Origin: Myxococcales bacterium
Lineage (GTDB): Bacteria; Myxococcota_A; Polyangia; Haliangiales; Haliangiaceae
Length of the DNA: 64,000 nucleotides
Direction: 5' to 3'
Assembly (NCBI GenBank): GCA_016707895.1
Contig: JADJGV010000007.1
Coordinates: 1 to 64,000, forward strand
Part shown: piece after piece, positions 27,902 through 38,896 of the stretch
How positions within the stretch are numbered: position 1 is the first letter of the stretch
How the letters are laid out: the number at the start of each line of letters is the position of its first letter
Position numbers and translations under genes: made by a program
Notes under the pieces: generated by a model
Seen by the model: only the letters and a program-made list of their open reading frames with translations
Databases searched by the model: none
What the model was told of the DNA's origin: nothing

Positions 27902-29239
27902 TCAGCGGCCGAGCAGCGCCAGCGCCGCGCGCCAGCCGGCGGCCTTGTCGTCGGTCTCGGCCAGCTCGGCGGCGGGCTCGCTGTCGGCGACGATGCCGCC
28001 GCCGACGTGCACCGCCAGCGCGGCGGGCGTGATCGCGGCGATGCGGATCGCGATCGCCAGATCGAGCGCGCCGCCGCTGCCGAACCAGCCGAGCGCGCCG
28101 CAGTAGGGGCCGCGCGCCACCGGCTCGAGCTCGTCGATGATCTGCATCGCGCGGATCTTGGGCGCGCCGGTGATCGAGCCGCCGGGGAAGGTGGCGCGCA
28201 GGAGCGCCGCCCAGGTGGTGCCTGGCCGCGGCGTCGCCGACACCGTCGACACCTTGTGGTAGAGCGCCGGCAGCTCGACCACCGCGCCCAGCTCGTCGAC
28301 CGCGACCGAGCCGAGCGCCGCGACCCGCCCCAGGTCGTTGCGCTCGAGATCGACGATCATCAGGTGCTCGGCGGCGTCCTTGGGGTGATCGTGCAGGTCG
28401 GCGGCGGCGGCGCGGTCGGCGGCCGCCGCGCCGGTGCGGCGGCGGGTGCCCTTGATCGGCATCGTCACCAGCCGCTCGCCGGCGCGGCGCAGGAAGCACT
28501 CGGGCGATCCCGACACCACGGTCGCGCCCTCGGCCTCGAGCAGCCCGCCGTAGGCCGCCGGCGCCACCGCGTGCAACGCGGCGTAGATCGCCAGCGCGTC
28601 CCCCGCGGCGACGATCGGCGCGGTCAGGCGCCGCGCCAGGTTCACCTGGTACACGTCGCCGCGCTCGATGTAGTCGCGGATCGCCGCCACCCCGCACGCG
28701 TGGTGGGCGCCGTCGCGATCCGCGGTCAGCGGGCCGAGCCGCGGCGGCGCGCCGGGCGTCGACGGGCCCGCGGCCAGCGCCGCGCGCAGCGCCGCGATCG
28801 CGGCCGGGTCGTCGCCGATCACCTCGCCGTGCGGCGACGCGCCCGGCCACCACGCCACCGCCGGGTAGGCCGCGAGCCAGGCGTCGGGCAGCGCCGGCCC
28901 CGGCGGGCGCGGGCCGAGCCGCTCGATCGCCCGGCCGAGATCGTAGCCGAGGTAGCCGACGACGCGGGGGCGCCGCGGCCCGGCGTCGGTGAGGCCGCCG
29001 GCGTGGGCGGCGAGGAAGCCGTCGATCGCCGCGATCGGATCGCCGCGCTCGACGGTCACGCCGGCCGCGGTGCGGCGCTCGATCCGATCGGGCCACACCG
29101 TCAGCGTCGCGCGCGGATCCGCGGCCACCACCGAGCCGCGCTCGCCGGCGACGTCGGCCGCCGCGTGGCACAGCACCCGGCCCGGGCGGCCGGCCAGGCG
29201 CGCGGCGGCGGCGATCGGCGTGAGCGCCAGCGTGGACAT
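27902..29239 (-). CDS. pabB: Aminodeoxychorismate synthase component I (PabB)
   Basis: This 445-residue chorismate-binding enzyme converts chorismate with ammonia to aminodeoxychorismate for folate. The motif MPIKGTRRR carries the lysine (PIKGT) typical of PabB; anthranilate synthase TrpE has PIAGT. Other core motifs are YQVNLARRL, SGSPECFL, FPGGSITGAPK, MQIIDELEP and GGGIVADS. The N-terminal half is compressed but keeps YLGYDLGR. There is no glutamine-amidotransferase partner (PabA) or lyase (PabC) next to it. It follows the TPR/AIM24 gene by 27 bp and probably ends a co-transcribed minus-strand run. Confidence 0.92.
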   Translation of the reverse strand: MSTLALTPIAAAARLAGRPGRVLCHAAADVAGERGSVVAADPRATLTVWPDRIERRTAAGVTVERGDPIAAIDGFLAAHAGGLTDAGPRRPRVVGYLGYDLGRAIERLGPRPPGPALPDAWLAAYPAVAWWPGASPHGEVIGDDPAAIAALRAALAAGPSTPGAPPRLGPLTADRDGAHHACGVAAIRDYIERGDVYQVNLARRLTAPIVAAGDALAIYAALHAVAPAAYGGLLEAEGATVVSGSPECFLRRAGERLVTMPIKGTRRRTGAAAADRAAAADLHDHPKDAAEHLMIVDLERNDLGRVAALGSVAVDELGAVVELPALYHKVSTVSATPRPGTTWAALLRATFPGGSITGAPKIRAMQIIDELEPVARGPYCGALGWFGSGGALDLAIAIRIAAITPAALAVHVGGGIVADSEPAAELAETDDKAAGWRAALALLGR

Positions 29240-29266
29240 CGGTGCGCTACACGTAGCGCATCTCGC

Positions 29267-30984
<1,718 letters not shown>

Positions 30985-30988
<4 letters not shown>

Positions 30989-33441
30989 GGCGGCATTATC
31001 ACCCGCGGCGGCGGCGGCGTCTCGCCTGGCGGCGGGGTCTCGTCCGGAGGCTGGTCGAAGGTGCCCACCGCGACCCGGCCGGCCCGGTCGACGGTCACCG
31101 TGACGGCCCCGGCCTGATCGGTGCGCAGCACCCGCGCGCCCGCCGCGCGCCAGCGCGCCACCACCGCCGCCGCCGGGAAGCCGAAGCGGTTGCCGCGGCC
31201 CAGCGACACGATCGCCCAGCGCGGGTGGGTCGCCGCGACCAGCGCCGGGCTCGACGAGGTCGGGCTGCCGTGGTGCGGGACCTTGACCACCGCGGCGGCG
31301 AGGTCGCCGCCCGTGACCAGCGCGGCCTCGCCTTCCTCCTCGAGGTCGCCCAGGAACACCAGCGCCTGGCCGGCGCGCGTCACCCGCACCACCAGCGAGC
31401 TGTCGTTGACCGACCACACCGGATCGCCGGCGGCGACCTCGCCCGAGCCGCGCCGCCCCGGCGCCAGCACCTCGACGGTCACGTCGCCGATGACCAGCGG
31501 CGTCAGCCGGGGCGTGACGACGCGGGTGCCGGTCGACGCCAGCGCCGCCGCCACCGCCGCGAACGAGCGCGGCCCCGCCGCCGCCCCAGGCGCGCCGGGG
31601 TCGTCGTCGTCGCGCTCGGCGGGCGCCGCCATCCACAGCGCGCGGATCGGCACCTCGGCGGCCACCGCCAGCAGGCCCAGGTAGTGATCGGGGTGCGGGT
31701 GGCTGACCACCGCGACGTCGATCGCGGCGATGCCGCGGGCGCGCAGGAACGCCGCGACCGCGCGCCCCGGCGCCAGCTGCGCCGCCGCGCCGGTGCCGGG
31801 CGCGCCGCCGGCGTCGATCAGCCAGACCTGGCCGTCGGGGAGCTCCACCACCGCCGCGTCGCCCTGCCCGACGTCGAGGAACGTCGCGGTCAGCGCGTCG
31901 CCGCGCGCGCCCGGGCGGTGCGCCCGCCACGATCCGATCAGCGCCACCGCCGCGATCGTCGCCACCGCCGCCGTCACGCGCGGCCGTGCGCCGCGCCGCG
32001 CCGCCAGCCAGGCCAGGTACAGCGCCGCGCACGCCACCAGCTCGAGCGCGGTCGGCGCGCGCACCAGCAAGGTCGGGGTCAGCGGCGCCAGCCACGCCAC
32101 CACGTGGGCGATCCACCCGGCCAGCGCGATCGCGGCGTCGAGCACCACGCCGCCCGGCCCCGGCGCCACCAGCGCCAGCGCGGTGCCGACCACCGCCAGC
32201 GGCAACGTCACCAGCTCGAACGCCGGCCCGACGATCAGGTTGCCGATCACCCCGCCGAACGACACCTGGCCGAAATGCCACGCGGTGATCGGCGCGGTCG
32301 CCGCCGTCACGCACCACGACGCGCGCACCGCCTGCCCCAGCCACGCCAGCGCGCGGCGCCAGCGCGGCGTCGCCTCCTCGAGGATCGGCCCGCGCGCCGC
32401 CGCGGCCAGCGTGATCGCCGCGACGAACGACAGCTCGAACGCCGGATCCCACACCACCGACGGCCGCCACGCGATCGCCGCCAGCGCCGCCAGGCCCAGC
32501 GCGTCGCCCAGCCGGGCCCGCCGCTCGAGGAGCTCGCCGGCCAGCATCACGCCCACCACCACCAGCGCGCGCACCGTCGCCACCTGCCCGCCGGTGACCA
32601 GCGTGTACCCGATCGCGATCGGCAGCGCGCACGCCGCGGCGGCGCGCCGCGGCGCCAGCCGCGCCGCCAGCGGCGCGATCATCGCGAACAGCCGGGTCAG
32701 CGCCGCGAACGCCACCAGCGCCACCACCGCCAGGTGCAGGCCGCTGACGCTGAGCGCGTGGTAGACGCCGGCCGCGCGCCACGCGTCGTCGGTGGCGGGC
32801 GGCACGCCGCTGCGATCGCCGACCACCACCGCGCGCACCAGCGCGTTGCCCACCGGATCGCCGCCCCGCGCCGCGATCGCCACCGCCGCGGCCCGCGCCG
32901 CCTGCGCGCTCCACCGCCACGCGCTCCAGCGATCCGCCGCCGCGACCACCGCGATCTCTCGCGCGCGCAGCTCCCACTGCACGCCGCGACCGCGCGCCAC
33001 CTGCGCGCGATCCGGGCTGCCCGGGTTGCGGTACCCGCGCGGCGATCGCAGCCGCCCGCGGACCCGCACCCGATCGCCCGGCCACACCGCCGGCGCGCCG
33101 TCGACCGTCACCCACACCGCCCCGACCTCGGCCTCGACCACCATCGCCGTCGCGCCCGACAGCGCCGTCCGCGGCCCCGCCACCCACCCCTCCACCACCT
33201 CCTCCTCCCGATCATCGATCCCCGCCGGCGCCTCCCCCACCCCCCCCTCCCGCACCGCCAGCGCCGCCGCCACCGCCGCCACCGCCACCACCAGCCGCCC
33301 ACGCTGATCCACACCTCTCGCCACCACCGCCAGCGCCGCCACCGCCACCCACGCCACCGCCGGCAGCGCGACCGCGCGCGCCGCCACCACGCCGCTCACC
33401 GCCGCCACCGCCATCCAACACAGACGAACCCAGGGCCACAC
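30985..33441 (-). CDS. comEC: ComEC/Rec2-family DNA uptake channel
   Basis: This 818-residue inner-membrane protein is thought to pass single-stranded DNA into the cytoplasm in transformation. The N-terminus has two spans and an OB-like periplasmic domain. The Competence core contains YHALSVSGLHLAVVAL (residues ~230-245) and many membrane segments. The C-terminal metallo-beta-lactamase-like domain keeps FLDVGQGDAAVV, SHPHPDHYLG and VPHHGSPTSSS, so its metal site looks intact. The start is GTG at 33441. The 5' coding DNA has runs of GCC/ACC triplets. It is the usual ComEC length, and the TPR/AIM24 gene follows with a four-base overlap. Confidence 0.93.
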
Positions 33442-33510
33442 GCGTCAGCTATCGACCACCCCACGCCCCGGTTGCCGAAAAACCGCCGACCACCGCGTCT
33501 CCGGTGACGG

Positions 33511-34392
33511 TCACCGTCGCGGTCTCCATCTCCGCCCCGCCATCGCCGCTGTCCCTCCGACGATCAGCGCCGCCCCCAGCCACGTCGTCACCGCCGGCGT
33601 CTCACCGAACAGCGTCACGCCCCAGCCGACCGCGAACGCGACCTGCAGATACCCGACCGCCATCGCCCGCGCCGCCGGCTCGCGCGCCATCCCGTACGTC
33701 ATGCACACCTGCGCCGCCTGGGTCGCCACGCCGACGCCGACCAAGAGCGCCCACTCGTACGCCGTCGGCCACACCAGCTGCGGCGCTGCCCACGCCAGCG
33801 CCGCCGGCAACGCCACCAGCGGGAAGTAGAACACGATCACCAGCGGGTGCTCGGTCGCCGCCAGCTGCCGCACCGTCACCAGCGCCGCCGCCGACATCAG
33901 CGCGCCGACGATCGCCACCGCGATCGCCACGACCGAACCGCCGTGGCCGCTGGGCTGCGCCACCAGCGCCACGCCGACGAAGCCGAGCGCCAGCGCGACC
34001 GCGGTGCCGCGCCCGACCCGCTCGCCGAGCACGAGGTACGCCAGCGCCGCGCCCCAGATCGGCGAGCTCTGCTGGATCATCGTCGCCTCGGCCAGCGGCA
34101 GCCGCCCCAGCGTCCAGTAGTAGCAGCCCAGCGCCGCGAACCCGAACGCGCCGCGGCTCATCAGCGCCCACCGCCGGCGGCCCCACGGCGACACCCCGGC
34201 GGTGCGGCGCAGCCGCGCGACCATCACCGCCGACAGCGCCAGCGTCACCACGGCCCGGGCCAGCACCACCTGCGCGCTGGGCAGCGTGTGCGACGCCTCC
34301 TTCACCAGCACGCTCATCAGCGAGAACGCCAGCGCAGCCGCGGCCATGTACCAGAGTCCGGGCGACAACCCGCCCACTCTGGCAGATTCCAC
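33511..34392 (-). CDS. EamA/DMT-superfamily transporter
   Basis: This 293-residue protein has ten predicted membrane spans in two EamA repeats, the arrangement of drug/metabolite exporters. AEATMIQQSSPIWGAALAYLVLGE, the first repeat's signature helix, precedes a GVALVAQP strand end, and the second repeat ends with TLFGETPAVTTWLGAALIVGG. Substrates of this family are varied, mostly amino acids, nucleotides or sugars, so none is assigned. It lies 46 bp after the FadL homologue and 69 bp ahead of comEC. Confidence 0.9.
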   Translation of the reverse strand: MESARVGGLSPGLWYMAAAALAFSLMSVLVKEASHTLPSAQVVLARAVVTLALSAVMVARLRRTAGVSPWGRRRWALMSRGAFGFAALGCYYWTLGRLPLAEATMIQQSSPIWGAALAYLVLGERVGRGTAVALALGFVGVALVAQPSGHGGSVVAIAVAIVGALMSAAALVTVRQLAATEHPLVIVFYFPLVALPAALAWAAPQLVWPTAYEWALLVGVGVATQAAQVCMTYGMAREPAARAMAVGYLQVAFAVGWGVTLFGETPAVTTWLGAALIVGGTAAMAGRRWRPRR

Positions 34393-34438
34393 GCGGCGCG
34401 CAGCGCGACGCCCGCGCGAAGCGACCGTTCGAGATCAG

Positions 34439-35629
34439 CTACCGCCCGCGCGCGCCCCAGCGCACGCCGGCGCCGAACAGCACGGCCCAGCCCTGGTAGC
34501 GCGCCGGCATCGTCTCCACGCCGGTGGTCGTGCGCGCCGCGACCCGCAGGTACTCGGCGAAGGCGTCGACGTCGACGCCGCGCGCGACCCGGCGCGAGCC
34601 GCCGGCGGTCACCGACCAGCGCAGCCCGTCGGGCGCGATCGGCGACAGCGTCGCGTCGGGCGCCGGCGACGGATCGATCGCGGCGCCGAGCCGCAGCGTC
34701 GTCGTCGCGCCCAGCGCGTACTCGCCGCCGGCGCGCACCGCCGCGGTGGTGTGCCAGTCGTTCTGCTGGTGCACGTCGCGGGTGGCGTCGTCGGCGAAGT
34801 CGATCGTCAGCTGGTCGTAGGTGCCCCACAGCGTCACCTCGACGTCGGCCAGCGCGCGCCACGGGCCGCGCCGCCACGCCGCGCCCAGCGCCAGGCGATC
34901 GGGCAAGGTGATCGTCGCCCGCGCGCGCTGATCGGGCGCCGCGCCGCTGAACTCGGGCGGGGTCTCGAAGTCGGCGCCGCCGGTCATCGCCACCCGGGTG
35001 CGGCTCTTGTACGTCGCGCCCAGCGCCAGCGCGCCGCGCGACCACCACGCCGCCGCGTGGCCGCCGACGCCGGTGCCGGCGACGTCGATCACCGCGTCGC
35101 CCTCGGCGTCGATGAAGTCGAGGTGGCGCGCGACGGTCAGGCGCGCGCGATCGACGTGGGGCCCGGCGGCCAGCCGCCACGCGCCGACGCGCACGCCGAC
35201 GAACGGCGCGACCCGCCCGTCGATCAGCTGGCTCGAGACGATCTCGAAGCGGCCGGCCCAGTCGCCAGGCCAGGCGACGCCGCCGCCGAACGGCACGCCG
35301 ATCGCCACGCCCGCGGTCCACGCCCCGCCGCTCCACGCGACGTCGAGGTGGGGCGGCGTGGCCCACGCGCCGTCGGTGCGCGCGTGCCAGCTGCCGTCCA
35401 TCGCCGCGCCCTCGACCGCCGGCCGCGCCGCCACCACGCCGACGCCGACCCGCCAGCCGCCGCCGTCGGCCAGCGCCGCCGGGTTGGTCCACGCCGCGCC
35501 GGCCTCGTCGTCGCGGGCCGCGCCGGCGCCGCCGGTGCCGGCCGCGGTGATGGTCTGCTCGGGCACCGCGAAGCCGCCGGCGTGGGCGGCCGCGGGCGCC
35601 AGCAGGATCGCGATCGCCAGCGCCCTCAT
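34439..35629 (-). CDS. FadL/OmpP1-family outer-membrane transport protein
   Basis: This 396-residue outer-membrane beta-barrel belongs to the FadL/TodX family that moves hydrophobic molecules across the outer membrane. A signal peptide (MRALAIAILLAPAAAHA) leads into the conserved hatch segment GGFAVPEQTITAAGTGGAGAA and WTNPAALA. The remainder is amphipathic strands with a C-terminal aromatic-rich barrel closure (GWAVLFGAGVRWG). The ATG at 35629 overlaps the stop of the preceding lipase gene (ATGA), so translation is coupled. The pairing suggests uptake of fatty acids released by the lipase. Confidence 0.87.
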   Translation of the reverse strand: MRALAIAILLAPAAAHAGGFAVPEQTITAAGTGGAGAARDDEAGAAWTNPAALADGGGWRVGVGVVAARPAVEGAAMDGSWHARTDGAWATPPHLDVAWSGGAWTAGVAIGVPFGGGVAWPGDWAGRFEIVSSQLIDGRVAPFVGVRVGAWRLAAGPHVDRARLTVARHLDFIDAEGDAVIDVAGTGVGGHAAAWWSRGALALGATYKSRTRVAMTGGADFETPPEFSGAAPDQRARATITLPDRLALGAAWRRGPWRALADVEVTLWGTYDQLTIDFADDATRDVHQQNDWHTTAAVRAGGEYALGATTTLRLGAAIDPSPAPDATLSPIAPDGLRWSVTAGGSRRVARGVDVDAFAEYLRVAARTTTGVETMPARYQGWAVLFGAGVRWGARGR

Positions 35630-38112
35630 GGCGTGAAGCTCCCGTCGAGGAACCCGGCCAGCTCGCGGCCGCCGCGCCCGAACTCGGGCTCGATCGGGAT
35701 GACCAGGAACGCGTGCTCGGCGACGTAGTCGCGCCGCGGCGCCCCGGTCACCCGCTCGAGCGTGCGGGTGTAGGCGTTGGGGATGATGAAGTCGAGCGTG
35801 CCCATCTGCAGCATCAGCGCGCGGTTGCCGGTCGCGGCGCCGAGGTTCTGCGGGTCGACCGCGTCGACGATCCACCGCGCCACGTCGAGGAACCGCTCGG
35901 CCTCGAAGCTGTCGCGGGCGATGCCCTGGCGGGTGAAGAAGCCGGTGACCTGCGGCCCGAACCAGGTCGAGTCGGCGAACATGTCGACCAGGTCGGCGCC
36001 CGGCACGTTGAGCACCGCGCGCGCGATCGTCGGCTGGGTCGCCAGCAGCGTCGCGCCGAGGATGCCGCCCAGCGACTGGCCGGCGTAGTAGACGCGCGCG
36101 TCGTCGACCGGCGCGCCCAGCACCGGCTGCCAGTCGCCCTCGCGCAGCGCCCGCACCTGCGCCGACAGCTCGATCACCGCCTGATCGAAGTGGTCCTTGG
36201 TGTTGGCGATGTGCTCGATCTCGAGGAACGCCGCGCCCGACGCCACCGGGTAGTTCAGCACCGGCCACATCGCCAGCCGGTTGCCGGCGCCGCTGCCGTC
36301 CACGCACCGCCCGACGTCGTCGCACGTGGTGCCGGCCTGGCACGGCGGCACGGACGTCAGGTCGCCGGTGCGCGGGTCGACCACCGAGATCGGGCCCCCC
36401 GCGATGCACTGGGTCCGGGTGCCGTGGTACGGCAGGTCGATCGCGATCGCGGCGAAGCCCTTGGCCGCCAGCGCGTCGCCGATCGCCAGCACGAACCGGC
36501 GCTCGGTCATGACGCCGTGGCCGAACACCACCACCGGCACCGGCCGGCCGGCGGTCAGCCCGCGCGGCACGGTCATCGTGAACGCCACCTGATCGACGCG
36601 GTGGCCGCCGTCCTCGCGCCAGGCCCGGGTGTGATCGTCGAGGAACACCGGCATCGCCAGCGTGCCGTAGGCCACCCGCTCGACGTTGAGCAAGGACGTG
36701 ATCGCCAGCGGGAAGTCGAGCAGCGCCTGGCCCGGGGTCTTGAAGACGACGTCGGTCGGCTGCGGCGACAGCCCGAGCCGGGCCGCGGTGGCGGCCAGCC
36801 CGTCGAGCCGCGGCGCGATGGTCTGGGTGACGAACGGCCAGGCGGCGACGACGTGATCGCGGCCGCGCTCGGCCAAGAGCGCGCCCAGCCGCCCGCGGGC
36901 GTCCTCGAGGCGGACCGCGTCGATCAGCGGCACCGCCCCGACCGTCGACGCGCCGGCGGCGACCACCGGCGCCTGGGCCTTGAGCAGCACGCCGGCCGGC
37001 ATCGCGACGATCGGCTGGCCGGCGCGATCGAGGACGCCGTCGGTGACCACCACCGCGTAGGCCGCGCGCTCGGGCAGCGGCAGCACATCGGGCGTGACGA
37101 TCACGTGGACGCCGTCGGCCATCACCCGCGCCGCCGCCGGCACCCGGGTCGGCGGCCCGTCGGTCCGCCACAGCTCGACGGTGGTGGCGTTGACCGTCTG
37201 GGCCTCGACCGGCGCGGTCAGCTCGAACAGCAGGTTGGCGCTGGTGGCGAAGCCGTCGTAGGCGCGCAGCCGGGCCTTGGCCTCGAGCTCGACGTCGGTG
37301 TCCCACGGCGCCGGCGGCAGGTCGACCTTGCCGGTGGCCGGGTCGATCAGCAGCTGGATCGGGATCGGCATGCGCTGCGACGGCTTGTCCATCGCCAGCT
37401 CGCTGCGGGTGGTGATCGTGAATCGCCACAGCGCGGCGATCTCGGCGCGCGGCAGGCCGCGGGCGGCGAGGTGCTCGAACATCGGCCCGAGCTCGCCGCG
37501 GATGACCTCGAGCTTGCGCGCGTTGTCGGCGCGCTCGGCGTAGGTGTCGCCGGGGAACGCGCGGTTGTGGGCGGGATCGTCGAGCGGCGTGGTCTGGCGC
37601 AGGAAGTAGAACGCGGCGTCGGCGATCACCGGATCACCGGTCTTGCCCTCGACGCCGGCGGCGCCGCCGCGCACGACGACGAAGTACTGCGCGCCGCGCT
37701 CCCAGCCGGCGCGCGGCGCGTCGATCGTGATCCGCTGCTCGTCGTCGGCCACGCTCACCCGCACGTCCTCGACGCGGGCCGGGGTCGGCCCCCACCTCCA
37801 CACCTGCACCGTCTCGGGCGTCACCGTCGCCGGCGCGATCGGCCCGGAGAAGTCGACGGTCGCCGCCGACGCGCTCGACCAGCCGTCGAGCCCGTTGAGG
37901 TAGGTGTACAGCTCGGTCTCGGCCGGGGTGGTGTCGGCGTCGATCGGGATGTCGAGGTGCCCCGCCGCGTCGTCGCGCAGGGCGTCCGACGGCATCGGGA
38001 TCACCTTGGCGTCGGGATCGAAGCGCGCGCGCACGACCGCCGGCGCCGATTCGGGTTCGTATGCGGCACACGCGCATGCGGCCGCGCTCAGCGCAGCGAG
38101 AAGTCCCCTCAT
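35626..38112 (-). CDS. Large lipoprotein lipase/esterase (Lipase_bact_N-like)
   Basis: This 828-residue exported protein has a lipobox signal (LSAAAC near residue 13) and Ig-like/strand-rich N-terminal domains resembling the bacterial virulence factor lipase N-terminal family. An alpha/beta-hydrolase domain follows at ~520-820. The oxyanion region is VVVFGHGVMTE, and the nucleophile elbow is AGQSLGG (the expected Ser in a G-x-S-x-G motif). Two clustered cysteines (PPCQAGTTCDDVGRC) suggest disulphides. Its start, the ATG at 38112, is chosen because the signal peptide begins there. It is the first gene of the co-directional run with fadL-like and EamA. The exact substrate is unproven, but an outer-membrane lipase is the simplest reading. 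Confidence 0.8.
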   Translation of the reverse strand: MRGLLAALSAAACACAAYEPESAPAVVRARFDPDAKVIPMPSDALRDDAAGHLDIPIDADTTPAETELYTYLNGLDGWSSASAATVDFSGPIAPATVTPETVQVWRWGPTPARVEDVRVSVADDEQRITIDAPRAGWERGAQYFVVVRGGAAGVEGKTGDPVIADAAFYFLRQTTPLDDPAHNRAFPGDTYAERADNARKLEVIRGELGPMFEHLAARGLPRAEIAALWRFTITTRSELAMDKPSQRMPIPIQLLIDPATGKVDLPPAPWDTDVELEAKARLRAYDGFATSANLLFELTAPVEAQTVNATTVELWRTDGPPTRVPAAARVMADGVHVIVTPDVLPLPERAAYAVVVTDGVLDRAGQPIVAMPAGVLLKAQAPVVAAGASTVGAVPLIDAVRLEDARGRLGALLAERGRDHVVAAWPFVTQTIAPRLDGLAATAARLGLSPQPTDVVFKTPGQALLDFPLAITSLLNVERVAYGTLAMPVFLDDHTRAWREDGGHRVDQVAFTMTVPRGLTAGRPVPVVVFGHGVMTERRFVLAIGDALAAKGFAAIAIDLPYHGTRTQCIAGGPISVVDPRTGDLTSVPPCQAGTTCDDVGRCVDGSGAGNRLAMWPVLNYPVASGAAFLEIEHIANTKDHFDQAVIELSAQVRALREGDWQPVLGAPVDDARVYYAGQSLGGILGATLLATQPTIARAVLNVPGADLVDMFADSTWFGPQVTGFFTRQGIARDSFEAERFLDVARWIVDAVDPQNLGAATGNRALMLQMGTLDFIIPNAYTRTLERVTGAPRRDYVAEHAFLVIPIEPEFGRGGRELAGFLDGSFTP

Positions 38113-38242
38113 GGGCCCGGATGCTACGCAGGTCGAACCGGCCTGACCAGCGCTTTCTCGCACCGCGTCATTTCGGTGAGGGCAGGCCTGCGGCCCGGTC
38201 CGCCAGCCGGTGCCAGCCGGCCGCATGGTGCATAGTGGCGCG

Positions 38243-38833
38243 ATGCTCGGCCAGCGCGAACCGCCGCACAGCCGGGCCACGATGATCGTGGGGCTGTACG
38301 GGGGGATGGCGCTCCTGGCGGTCTTGATCTCGGCTGGTCGCGGCGACCCCGACATCTACCGCCTCGACGAGGCGCGGCCCACGTGGTGGCTGGCCGTGTC
38401 GCTGCTGGTCGGGTTCGTGCTGGCGGTGGCGGTGGTCGTCGCCAGCCGGGTGGCGGTGGCGCGCACGGTCTGGGCGCAGACGATGCACCGCGACTTCCGC
38501 GCGATGCTGGGCGACGTCCCGGCGCGCGAGATCTTGCTGCTCGCGGTCGCCAGCTCGATCGGCGAGGAGCTCCTGTTCCGCGGCGCGCTCGGGCCGTGGC
38601 TCGGGCTGGTGCCGCAGGCGGTGCTGTTCGCGGCGCTGCACGTCGGCCCCAAGCGCCGCCACCTGGTGTGGACCGGCTGGGCGCTGGGCATGGGCCTGGC
38701 GTTCGGCGCGATGGCCGAGGCGGTCGGCGATCTCGGCGGCGCGATCCTCGCGCACTTCGTGATCAACTTCGCCAACCTGCACTTCATCGTGCGGGTGGCG
38801 CTGCCCGCCCCGGCGGTTCAGCGCAGCGTGTAG
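38243..38833 (+). CDS. CPBP-family intramembrane metalloprotease
   Basis: This 196-residue membrane protein has the catalytic motifs of the CPBP (Abi/CAAX) protease family: IGEELLFRG (EExxxR), AALHVGPKRR (FxxxH position) and AILAHFVINFANL (HxxxN/B). The start at 38243 is preferred over the upstream in-frame ATG at 38210, since the first membrane span follows shortly after. Roles in the family include CAAX-type processing and peptide maturation; nothing adjacent identifies the substrate. It is divergent from the lipase gene across 130 bp and is followed by the SpoIID gene. Confidence 0.88.
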   Translation: MLGQREPPHSRATMIVGLYGGMALLAVLISAGRGDPDIYRLDEARPTWWLAVSLLVGFVLAVAVVVASRVAVARTVWAQTMHRDFRAMLGDVPAREILLLAVASSIGEELLFRGALGPWLGLVPQAVLFAALHVGPKRRHLVWTGWALGMGLAFGAMAEAVGDLGGAILAHFVINFANLHFIVRVALPAPAVQRSV

Positions 38834-38896
38834 CGGCGCGAATCCGGCGTCGGGCGCTTTCTTGCCCCGTCCTCGTGGCTTCCCTAGCCTCGGGGG

